A stretch of 10,361 bases of DNA from JAKLFA01 sp038222225. GTDB taxonomy: Bacteria; Omnitrophota; Gorgyraeia; Zapsychrales; JANLHA01. The stretch lies in NCBI GenBank assembly GCA_038222225.1, contig JBBRHV010000071.1:1-10361 (forward strand), given 5' to 3'. Each line of letters begins with the position of its first letter. Position 1 is the stretch's first letter. A program made the translations under genes and the position numbers. Shown in pieces: positions 1 to 6,671 of this stretch. The notes beneath the pieces are model-generated. The model saw nothing but the letters and a program-made list of their open reading frames with translations, searched no databases and was not told where the DNA came from.

Positions 1-3
1 CAT
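1..3 (-). other. Possible start codon of the next gene, cut by the window edge
   Basis: The first three bases read ATG on the minus strand and lie one base past the TAG stop of the coiled-coil gene. A purine-rich GGGGA stretch sits about six bases upstream, inside the end of that gene, at usable ribosome-binding distance. This suggests that another gene of the same operon begins here. Nothing of its protein can be seen, so this is only a pointer. Confidence 0.3.
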
Positions 4-4
4 T

Positions 5-370
5 CTAATTCCCCGCCGCTTCTGGCTGCGGTGCAGCCTGAGCCTTCATCAATGCATCCAGCTCCATTCTTGCCGCATCCCTCTCCTGCTGCAACTTTTC
101 AAGCTGGGAAGACATATCTTGATTCATCGATTTTCCCTGACTCAAAATATTTTCGATGCTTCCCAATTTATCCTGAGATGCTTTGAAATCTGCCTGGAGC
201 TTTGAAATATACCCTTGAGCCTTCTGAAGCTCCTGCTCAGCGGTTAAGCGCTTATATTGCTCTGTATCATACAAATTCTTAATCTTTGACGTTGTGACAT
301 TGGCACTCACGGCCAAAACACAACCTAAAATCGCCACAAATACTGCTACCGGTAATGTCTTGTTCTTCAT
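5..370 (-). CDS. Small exported or membrane-anchored coiled-coil protein, unknown function
   Basis: Not recognised as a named family; 121 residues. Residues 6-23 are hydrophobic and end in VSA, so they could be a signal peptide cut after residue 23 or an uncleaved inner-membrane anchor. Cys17 lies inside a weak lipobox-like context (ILGC), but the hydrophobic run continues past it, which argues against a lipoprotein. Residues about 35-110 are rich in Glu, Gln, Lys and Leu with heptad-like spacing, so a long coiled coil is likely, and the tail (about 110-121) is Ala/Pro-rich. The ATG at 370 is preferred over the in-frame ATG at 382 because a GGAGG box overlaps the upstream ATG and lies five bases before the 370 start. 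It follows the OmpA-like lipoprotein gene by 27 bases and is probably co-transcribed, which suggests an envelope structural role (inference). Confidence 0.75.
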   Translation of the reverse strand: MKNKTLPVAVFVAILGCVLAVSANVTTSKIKNLYDTEQYKRLTAEQELQKAQGYISKLQADFKASQDKLGSIENILSQGKSMNQDMSSQLEKLQQERDAARMELDALMKAQAAPQPEAAGN

Positions 371-397
371 TGTTGCCTCCATGATTCGACGAAATCT

Positions 398-1060
398 TTA
401 TTTGAGATTTTCAGTCTGATTTTCATAAACGGCTTTTTGTTTTTCCGCTCTGGGCAAAATCACAATTTCAACACGGCGATTCTGCTGACGACCTTCGGTT
501 GCTTCATTCGATGCAACCGGATGATACTCGCCATATCCTGTTGCTGATAAACGTTCTGGAGCAACACCATATTCATCCGTTAAATAATGCAGAACACTCA
601 TCGCACGAGCCGCAGAAAGTTCCCAATTTGATTTCCATCCCGAATGCTTGATCGGAACATTATCTGTATGCCCCTCAACACCAACATTGAGATCTTTAAC
701 AGTCGTATTTAAGACCCGCGCCACTTTATCCAAAGTCGATAAGGCTTGGTCACGTAAGACAGATTTTCCTGAATCAAACAAGACTTCCGCCACAAAAGTA
801 ATGACTAGGCCGCGTTCCATCATTTCGACCTTGACATTGCGGTCACTGATCTCTCCCTTAAGGCGGCTTTCCAACTCACGTTGCGCACGCTCAAGTTCAC
901 TTAATTCTGTTTGCAGTTGTGCATTCTGACTTTGCAGCTCAGAAATTCGCTCGACATCTTTACGGCGACCCTTTTGGAAAACAAGAGTACATCCACTGGT
1001 TGCGAAAACAACAACCATTAAAAGCGCACAGACAGAAAACAGTGATGTTGCCTTACGCAT
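398..1060 (-). CDS. OmpA/MotB-like peptidoglycan-binding lipoprotein
   Basis: A 220-residue protein in three parts. Residues 1-23 form a lipoprotein signal with the lipobox-like TSGC and acceptor Cys24 (Thr at -3 is atypical). Residues about 33-75 form a Gln/Glu/Leu-rich coiled coil. Residues about 84-202 form an OmpA C-terminal domain with FDSG (95-98), GHTDN (130-134), NWELSAARA (145-153) and NRRVEIVI (194-201). Asp133 and Arg152 match the pair that binds the diaminopimelate of peptidoglycan in OmpA/Pal proteins. The GHTDNxPI and WELSxxRA wording is closer to MotB-type domains than to Pal, but there is no MotB transmembrane/plug region and no MotA nearby, so a stator role is unlikely. The likely job is tethering a membrane to the cell wall. 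The ATG at 1060 is preferred over the GTG at 1063 because GGAGG lies five bases before the ATG but only two before the GTG. It has its own promoter upstream. Confidence 0.9.
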   Translation of the reverse strand: MRKATSLFSVCALLMVVVFATSGCTLVFQKGRRKDVERISELQSQNAQLQTELSELERAQRELESRLKGEISDRNVKVEMMERGLVITFVAEVLFDSGKSVLRDQALSTLDKVARVLNTTVKDLNVGVEGHTDNVPIKHSGWKSNWELSAARAMSVLHYLTDEYGVAPERLSATGYGEYHPVASNEATEGRQQNRRVEIVILPRAEKQKAVYENQTENLK

Positions 1061-1087
1061 CACATCCTCCTTGTTGATGTTTTTTCA

Positions 1088-1116
1088 ATCTTAACAAAGG
1101 CTCTATTTAAAGTCAA
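1088..1116 (-). promoter_or_regulatory. Sigma70-type promoter with extended -10 for the lipoprotein unit
   Basis: On the minus strand TTGACT (1116-1111) is followed by a 17-base spacer and TAAGAT (1093-1088). The spacer ends in TGT, giving a TGn extended -10. The expected start is near 1081, about 20 bases before the lipoprotein start codon, leaving a short leader that contains the GGAGG ribosome-binding site. Spacing and hexamers fit the housekeeping consensus well. Confidence 0.75.
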
Positions 1117-1133
1117 GCCCATTCTATCTTATT

Positions 1134-1160
1134 AAAAATAAAAGATATAGAATCTATCTT
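1134..1160 (-). terminator. AT-only hairpin plus U-tract after purA, possible intrinsic terminator
   Basis: Immediately at the purA stop the minus strand carries AAGATA, a 7-base loop and TATCTT, then TTATTTTT. The stem is perfect but has only one G-C pair, so termination strength is doubtful. A further copy of the arm (ATTCTATCTT on the plus strand, 1121-1130) lies next to it and could form a competing hairpin. The position between purA and the next promoter supports a terminator role. Confidence 0.4.
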
Positions 1161-2434
1161 CAAAAACGGATGATCGTATGATCCCTCTTTGAACCAGTCG
1201 AAACATAACGAATGCGCACTTTCAGCAATTTTTCAAGCTTTTCAATATATCTACGGGCATTCAGCGGCAACTGCTCGTACTTTTGAATGCCGGCGGTCGG
1301 TTTCGACCACCCATCCACCTCAATATAAAGCGGCTTAACTTTACTGATTATCTCGGAATCCATCGGAAATTCATCAAATGTCTTTCCCCGATAGGTGTAA
1401 CCAACACAAATTTTAATCTTATCAAGCCCATCCAGAACATCCAGCTTCATAATCGCGAGTTCCGAAATCCCGTTGATCATCGTAGAATAACGGACCAAAA
1501 CCGCATCAAACCACCCGCATCGACGAGGACGGCCGGTGGTAGCCCCAAATTCCCCCCCCTTTGACTGAATTTTCTCTAACATCCTCTTTTTGAACTCCGT
1601 CGGAAACGGCCCCTCACCCACACGGGTTGTGTACGCCTTGACTGCGGCCACTGCCTTATCAATCTTTGTCGGAGGAACCCCAGTTCCGGTACAAACCCCA
1701 CCGACGATCGAATTCGAAGATGTCACATAAGGATACGTTCCAAAATCAATATCCAAAAATGTCCCTTGGGCACCCTCAAAAAGAACAGATTTTCCCCGGT
1801 CAATTTCTTTGTTCAAAAATACAGCCGTGTTTGTCACATAAGGAGCAAGACGCTTCGCGTATCTCCGGTACTCCTTAAAAATCTCATCAAATTTATAATC
1901 AGGATATCCAAAAACCTTGGTGTACGTTTCATTTTTTTCCCGCAGATTATCTTCCAATTTTGCCTTAAAAACACGTTCATTTAACAAATCAACAATGCGG
2001 ATCCCGCAGCGCGTGACCTTGTCTGCATAACAAGGACCGATACCCCGTCCGGTTGTGCCGATTTTATTTTCCCGCTTGGATTCACGCAGACTGTCTAACA
2101 CCCGATGATAGGGCATGACCACATGACAGAGCCCGGAAATCTTTAGTTGTTGGGGCGTTACATGAATATTTTCTCCAGCCAGCTCATCAATCTCGGCAAT
2201 CAATGCTTTTGGATCCACCACCACACCATTACCGATGACGCAAACTTTGTCCCGATGCAGAACCGCCGATGGAATTAAATGAAACACGTATTTCTTATCT
2301 TCAACCACAATTGTATGCCCAGCATTGTTCCCCCCCTGATAACGCGCGGTAATATCAGCATCCTTCGAAAGAAAATCAATCAGCTTACCTTTTCCTTCGT
2401 CGCCCCATTGAGCCCCAACAACAACACAGTTCAT
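1160..2434 (-). CDS. purA: Adenylosuccinate synthetase
   Basis: Joins IMP and aspartate using GTP to make adenylosuccinate, the first committed step to AMP, in the cytosol. The 424 residues are close to the usual length of about 430. The N-terminal GDEGKGK loop (11-17) holds the catalytic Asp12, and GNNAGHT (35-41) holds the catalytic His40. The IMP-site TTGRGIGPCYADK motif, the FEGAQG segment, the GATTGRPRRCGW signature and the C-terminal STGSKRDH nucleotide loop are all present, so the enzyme looks active. The ATG at 2434 is chosen because AAAGGA ends six bases before it and the residue context (MNCVVVGAQW) matches the family start; an in-frame ATG at 2449 would add five residues and lacks such a site. 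The gene follows the membrane protein gene by 18 bases and ends at the hairpin. Two long G tracts (8 and 7 bases) lie within the coding strand. Confidence 0.97.
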   Translation of the reverse strand: MNCVVVGAQWGDEGKGKLIDFLSKDADITARYQGGNNAGHTIVVEDKKYVFHLIPSAVLHRDKVCVIGNGVVVDPKALIAEIDELAGENIHVTPQQLKISGLCHVVMPYHRVLDSLRESKRENKIGTTGRGIGPCYADKVTRCGIRIVDLLNERVFKAKLEDNLREKNETYTKVFGYPDYKFDEIFKEYRRYAKRLAPYVTNTAVFLNKEIDRGKSVLFEGAQGTFLDIDFGTYPYVTSSNSIVGGVCTGTGVPPTKIDKAVAAVKAYTTRVGEGPFPTEFKKRMLEKIQSKGGEFGATTGRPRRCGWFDAVLVRYSTMINGISELAIMKLDVLDGLDKIKICVGYTYRGKTFDEFPMDSEIISKVKPLYIEVDGWSKPTAGIQKYEQLPLNARRYIEKLEKLLKVRIRYVSTGSKRDHTIIRF

Positions 2435-2452
2435 GTCGCATCCTTTCATATG

Positions 2453-3202
2453 TTAAGCAAAAAAATTTAGCAGCCAGACGCAACCGTATGCGATCGGACA
2501 ACCCAGAAACACCGCTGAACAAACAATACGCAGCCTGGATGGCGTTTCGGCCCACCGAGCCAATGTTTTACGTCCGCGGACTGAACTAAAAAGCCATAAT
2601 ACTGCAGAAAACGGCAGTGTCAAGACCATTTGATAAATTATAAGCGCCAAAAGATAATACCGATTCGGATAAATTAAAGCATGATAAATCATATTAAAAA
2701 CCGTTTCATGGGGCTGCATGGACCCGATGATCATCCCAAAAAAAATACCGGCCGCAACATAAATAAACCAACGAACTGCCGCCGTAAAACACCATTTGAA
2801 ACGTTCCTCTGCATTGCTTAAAAATTGAAGCTCGGAAAGACGCATGATAAACGGTCCGCTTTCTGAACGCAAACCCGTCATCCAATCCTTGAACAGACAC
2901 GCGCCGGTCCAGAGCATCCAAACAGCCAGCAATCCTTTTATGACTTCAAAAAATGCCAACATATACTCGATGCGGAAAAAAAATTCATCCACCGCGCCGG
3001 TCAAAACCGACAAACTGGACAGGACATAAAAAACCAGCAATAGAACCCCATAAAGCTTCAGTTCAAAAGGATGTTTCCGAAGTGAAAGAGCAATAGCCAG
3101 GAATAAAAATAGAAACAGCGGATAGACGGGCCGCATCAGATCACTCAAACCGGCAGTGAACATTAAACCCATATTGATCGGATTGACCGCAGCATCCCCC
3201 AT
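2453..3202 (-). CDS. Six-helix membrane protein resembling the DsbD/CcdA transmembrane domain but without the redox cysteines
   Basis: A 249-residue polytopic protein. Hydrophobic segments lie at about 12-40, 48-70, 77-105, 143-176, 181-208 and 224-248, i.e. two groups of three split by a polar loop (about 106-140). Several segments resemble the DsbD/CcdA family: AGLSDLMRPVYPL (17-29) resembles the first-helix AGLLSFLSPCVLPL pattern, GIFFGMIIGSMQP (152-164) resembles the fourth-helix FGxGWTPC pattern, and IYQMVLTLPF (189-198) resembles the fifth-helix YxxGxxxPF pattern. Length and helix count fit CcdA. The Pro-Cys positions read Pro-Val (25-26) and Pro-His (164-165), so disulfide transfer is not expected; the five cysteines (102, 138, 228, 235, 241) lie elsewhere. 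The start at 3202 has only a poor ribosome-binding site; the ATG at 3172 (Met11) is possible. Family assignment is by eye and tentative; that it is an integral membrane protein is sure. Confidence 0.6.
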   Translation of the reverse strand: MGDAAVNPINMGLMFTAGLSDLMRPVYPLFLFLFLAIALSLRKHPFELKLYGVLLLVFYVLSSLSVLTGAVDEFFFRIEYMLAFFEVIKGLLAVWMLWTGACLFKDWMTGLRSESGPFIMRLSELQFLSNAEERFKWCFTAAVRWFIYVAAGIFFGMIIGSMQPHETVFNMIYHALIYPNRYYLLALIIYQMVLTLPFSAVLWLFSSVRGRKTLARWAETPSRLRIVCSAVFLGCPIAYGCVWLLNFFA

Positions 3203-3238
3203 GCGTGAAGAGTCCCGTTATTTCAGGTTAAAAATCCG

Positions 3239-4822
3239 TTAAACTTTTAAAAGCTTAACGAATAAAATATCTTTTGCCTTTTGAATCTTTTCAATCGTTC
3301 CTTCTGAAACCTCATCATCGACGTTAACAACAGAAACCGCCAATCCCCCCGGGACTTCACGACCGAACGTAATCCCCGCGATATTGACATGATCCTGCGC
3401 CAGCACAGTTCCGACGGTTCCAACAACACCAGGAACGTCATTATTTTTGATAAAAACCAAAAACCCTTCCGGACGGGCCTCAACATACACTTTATTAATC
3501 CGTACGATACGCGGCTGTTTATTGCTTGAAATGGTTCCCCACACGGTCAATGGTTCCTGATCCGTGGAGATCTCCACGCTGATCAGATTGACAAACTCCT
3601 CCTCCTTTTGAGATTGAACAGCCTCGATGCTGATCCCGCGTTCTTTGGCAACAGCCAGAGCATTCACGGCATTGATGGTCTCACCTAAAATCGGACTTAA
3701 GATCCCATAGACCAACGACATGGTCACCGGCTCTATTTTGTGTTTGTTCATTTCTCCATTATAAGAAATTTTTATTCCGTTCACGTGACCGGTGATCAAT
3801 TGCCCGGCGAAAATACCCATTTTTTCCGCCAAATTAATATACGGTTCAAGAACCGCAAACGCCTCAGCGCTGACCGAGGGAAAATTCGCGGCATTGACAA
3901 TGCCTTTCCCTAAAAGCGCGTTGCGGACAGTCTCGGCAATTTCAATCGCGACATTAATTTGAGCCTCATCCGTTGAAGCGCCCAAATGAGGCGTCGTTAT
4001 ACAATTATCAAATTTGAATAACGGGTGTTTCGGATCCGGAGGTTCCTGCTCATAAACATCAACCGCACAGCCGGCGATCCTCTTCTCCTCCAATGCCTTC
4101 ACAAGCGCCTGCTCATTAATAATCCCTCCGCGAGCGCAATTAATAAGGCGGACACTTTTTTTCATCAACGCGATTTCTTTCTCGCCGATCATGCCCTTGG
4201 TCTCGGGAGTTTTAGGAACATGCACCGTAATAAAATCTGCCGTCTTAAACAGAGTTTCAAGCTCAACCATTTCAATGCCGCGCTGACCCGCCACCTCCAG
4301 GGATAAAAAGGGATCAAAGCCAACAATTTTCATTCCGAAACCCCGTGCCATGTTGGCAACCGTTGTTCCGATGCGCCCTAATCCGACCACCCCTAATGTT
4401 TTTCCGTAAAGCTCAACTCCTTTGAACTTCGAGCGTTCCCATTGTCCGGCTTTGGTCGACGCAACGGCCTGGGCAATGTTGCGAGAAAGAGACAAGATCA
4501 AACTCATCGTCTGTTCAGCAGTTGAAGTTGTATTTCCGGCCGGCGTATTCATCGCCACAATACCTTTCTTCGTGGCAGCCTTCAGGTCGACATTATCCAA
4601 CCCAACGCCAGCCCGACCGATATATTTCAATCGCCCTGCAACTTCAATGATATCCGCTGTAACATTTGTGCCACTGCGGATGATCAGAGCATCATAGTCT
4701 TTAATAATTTTTTTGAGTTCTTCAACATCGATACCAAACTTGCAGTCAACCTCAAATCCCTTGACCGCTTTCAAAATATCGACACCCTCCTGAGCCATTT
4801 TATCCGTGATAAGTATTTTCAT
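3239..4822 (-). CDS. serA: D-3-phosphoglycerate dehydrogenase, long form with ACT domain
   Basis: Oxidises 3-phosphoglycerate to 3-phosphohydroxypyruvate with NAD, the first step of serine synthesis. Of 527 residues, about 1-310 form the split substrate/NAD-binding catalytic unit: Rossmann GLGRIG (147-152) with acidic Asp170 for NAD, catalytic Arg231 in NCARGG, Glu260 in DVYEQEP and His279 in TPHLGAS. Residues about 320-450 match the intervening allosteric substrate-binding domain of long-form enzymes. Residues about 453-527 form an ACT domain (FLVFIKNNDVPGVVGTVGTVL), the usual site of serine feedback. The length is typical for the long form found in Bacillus and Mycobacterium. The start at 4822 is preceded by AGGA eight bases upstream and lies 18 bases after the aminotransferase gene, so the two are almost certainly co-translated parts of one pathway. 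No serB-like phosphatase is in the window; kdsC is a HAD phosphatase but belongs to Kdo synthesis. Confidence 0.96.
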   Translation of the reverse strand: MKILITDKMAQEGVDILKAVKGFEVDCKFGIDVEELKKIIKDYDALIIRSGTNVTADIIEVAGRLKYIGRAGVGLDNVDLKAATKKGIVAMNTPAGNTTSTAEQTMSLILSLSRNIAQAVASTKAGQWERSKFKGVELYGKTLGVVGLGRIGTTVANMARGFGMKIVGFDPFLSLEVAGQRGIEMVELETLFKTADFITVHVPKTPETKGMIGEKEIALMKKSVRLINCARGGIINEQALVKALEEKRIAGCAVDVYEQEPPDPKHPLFKFDNCITTPHLGASTDEAQINVAIEIAETVRNALLGKGIVNAANFPSVSAEAFAVLEPYINLAEKMGIFAGQLITGHVNGIKISYNGEMNKHKIEPVTMSLVYGILSPILGETINAVNALAVAKERGISIEAVQSQKEEEFVNLISVEISTDQEPLTVWGTISSNKQPRIVRINKVYVEARPEGFLVFIKNNDVPGVVGTVGTVLAQDHVNIAGITFGREVPGGLAVSVVNVDDEVSEGTIEKIQKAKDILFVKLLKV

Positions 4823-4840
4823 TGTCCCGATCCTATATTG

Positions 4841-5986
4841 TTATGCGGTTTCATTAAAATATTTCTGTGCTGCAGCCACACCAGCGCCAAGCTCAAATTT
4901 ATATCCCAATTCTTTTAAGACCTTTTCCAAACAGGACAACCCAGTGAGCATGTCATATTCATCCAATGCCCCCATATGAGCGACCCGGATAATCTTTCCT
5001 TTCAGATCATCTTGACCGCCGGCAACAGAAATACCATATGTATCACGCATGATTTTAACGACCTTCCCGCCGTCCATGCCTTCCGGAAGATTGATTGCCG
5101 TCAGCACATTGGAACGGGCTGATTCATCCGTATAGATCGTAAGACCCAAGCCCTTGGCCCCTGCGCGTATGCCTCCGGCTAAACGAGCAAACTGTGCGAA
5201 CAATTTTTCCAAACCGATTTCCTTGATCATCCGAAGACTTTCAGTCAACGCGATCACGATCCCGATCGCCGGTGTAAACGGAGTGTCCGGTTTACTGGCG
5301 ACTTTTGCATATTTACGCAGATCAAAATAAAATTTCGGTGCCGTCGAATTTTCCATAAGCTTTTTGGCTTTCGTGCTCACCGCCACAAAGGCCAACCCCG
5401 GAGGAAGCATAAAACCCTTATGCGAACCAGAAGCAACAACATCAATAGCCCACTCATCCATCTTAAGATCCACAACACCCAAACCGCTCACCGCATCAAT
5501 AACCAAAACCGCATTCGTTTTCTTGACAACCTCGCCGATAGACTTCAGGTCCGGCGTGGCGCCGGTTGAAGTTTCGCATAACGTCACATAAACCGCTTTG
5601 ACGGAAGGATCTGCTTTTAAGGCCTTCTCGATATCTGCGGCCGTCACCGCTTTCCCCCATTCGACTTTCAGCACTGTCGGCGCTGCCTTAAAAGCTTTGC
5701 ACAAATTTGTCCAACGTTCACCGAATTTTCCGCTATCCACGGTGATCACATGGTCTCCTTCTGAGAGAAAGCTCGAGACACTGGCTTCCATAGCGCCGGT
5801 CCCGGAAGCGGCCATCAGATAAACATCATTCTTGGTCTGCAGAACAAACTGCAGCCCCTCCATAGCCTCCTTCAAATAAACCTGAAACTGAGGCGTCCGG
5901 TGATGAATAATGGGCTTGCCCAAAACTGCGCACAATTGTGCTGGAACGTGAGTTGGTCCTGGAGTGAGCAAAAGATTTCTTTTCAT
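4841..5986 (-). CDS. Class V PLP aminotransferase, probable phosphoserine aminotransferase substitute
   Basis: A 381-residue fold-type I PLP enzyme of the alanine-glyoxylate / serine-pyruvate aminotransferase group. It opens with LLLTPGPTHVP and has SGTGAMEA (61-68) for phosphate binding, Asp164 in VIDAVSG for the pyridine nitrogen, and Lys190 in SGSHKGF for the Schiff base, followed by the typical PPGLAF. This group transaminates alanine, serine and glyoxylate. Because it sits directly before serA and no classical serC is visible, the likely role is amination of 3-phosphohydroxypyruvate to phosphoserine; related class V enzymes next to serA have been proposed to do this in organisms without SerC. 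Serine-glyoxylate or alanine-glyoxylate exchange remains possible. The start at 5986 is supported by AAGGA eight bases upstream. Enzyme class is certain; substrate is inferred from context. Confidence 0.88.
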   Translation of the reverse strand: MKRNLLLTPGPTHVPAQLCAVLGKPIIHHRTPQFQVYLKEAMEGLQFVLQTKNDVYLMAASGTGAMEASVSSFLSEGDHVITVDSGKFGERWTNLCKAFKAAPTVLKVEWGKAVTAADIEKALKADPSVKAVYVTLCETSTGATPDLKSIGEVVKKTNAVLVIDAVSGLGVVDLKMDEWAIDVVASGSHKGFMLPPGLAFVAVSTKAKKLMENSTAPKFYFDLRKYAKVASKPDTPFTPAIGIVIALTESLRMIKEIGLEKLFAQFARLAGGIRAGAKGLGLTIYTDESARSNVLTAINLPEGMDGGKVVKIMRDTYGISVAGGQDDLKGKIIRVAHMGALDEYDMLTGLSCLEKVLKELGYKFELGAGVAAAQKYFNETA

Positions 5987-6011
5987 AAAGCATTTCCTTT
6001 CAATAATAAAA

Positions 6012-6623
6012 TTATGCCTTCATCACCTTCGGTGAACGGATCACATCATCAACTAGACCATAATTCTTAGCGTCTTCCGCTGACATAAAAAAATCGCGGT
6101 CTGAATCCTGCGTGACCTTCTCAACCGACTGTTTCGTGTGCTGCGCTAAAATCCCGATCAACGTTTCTTTCATGCGCAAGATTTCCTTGGCCTGAATAGA
6201 AATATCACTGGCTGTTCCTTGAGTTCCGCCCCAGGGCTGATGAATCATAATACGGGAATACGGCAAGGAAAACCGTTTGCCTGGCGCTCCGGCCGCCAGC
6301 AGAACCGCTCCCATGCTCGAGGCCTGGCCGATACAATAGGTGCAGACCGCGGGTTTAATAAACTGCATAGTGTCATAGATCGCCAATCCGGCCGTCACTG
6401 ACCCGCCCGGCGAATTAATGTAAATATGAATATCCTTTGCCGGATCTTCGCTCTGCAAAAACAACAATTGAGCAATAATTAAGTTGGCCACCGTATCATC
6501 AATGGCAGTGCCGATAAATACAATGCGGTCCTTAAGCAAGCGTGAAAAAATATCATAGGCCCGCTCCCCATGACCGCTCTTTTCAATGACCATAGGGACT
6601 AATGTTTGAGCAACCGGATTCAT
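6012..6623 (-). CDS. clpP: ATP-dependent Clp protease proteolytic subunit
   Basis: The serine protease that forms the tetradecameric degradation chamber used by ClpX or ClpA/C unfoldases in the cytosol. The 203 residues match the family. The catalytic triad is visible as Ser103 in GQASSMGA, His128 in MIHQPWGG and Asp177 in DSDRDFFMS; YINSPGGSV (68-76) is the substrate-binding strand signature and GLVDDVI closes the domain. The first 15-20 residues are a short propeptide-like region and may be removed on maturation. GGAGG lies five bases before the ATG at 6623. It follows tig by 48 bases, the common tig-clpP order, but clpX and lon, which usually come next, are absent and amino-acid genes follow instead. 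The partner unfoldase must be encoded elsewhere. Confidence 0.97.
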   Translation of the reverse strand: MNPVAQTLVPMVIEKSGHGERAYDIFSRLLKDRIVFIGTAIDDTVANLIIAQLLFLQSEDPAKDIHIYINSPGGSVTAGLAIYDTMQFIKPAVCTYCIGQASSMGAVLLAAGAPGKRFSLPYSRIMIHQPWGGTQGTASDISIQAKEILRMKETLIGILAQHTKQSVEKVTQDSDRDFFMSAEDAKNYGLVDDVIRSPKVMKA

Positions 6624-6671
6624 GCCTGCCTCCTTGCGTTAAATAACTTTTCTTCAAACCTGAACCACGGA

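Noticed and set aside
398..1060. Flagellar stator protein MotB
   Set aside because: The C-terminal domain is MotB-like, but there is a lipoprotein signal instead of the MotB transmembrane helix and plug, and no motA neighbour.
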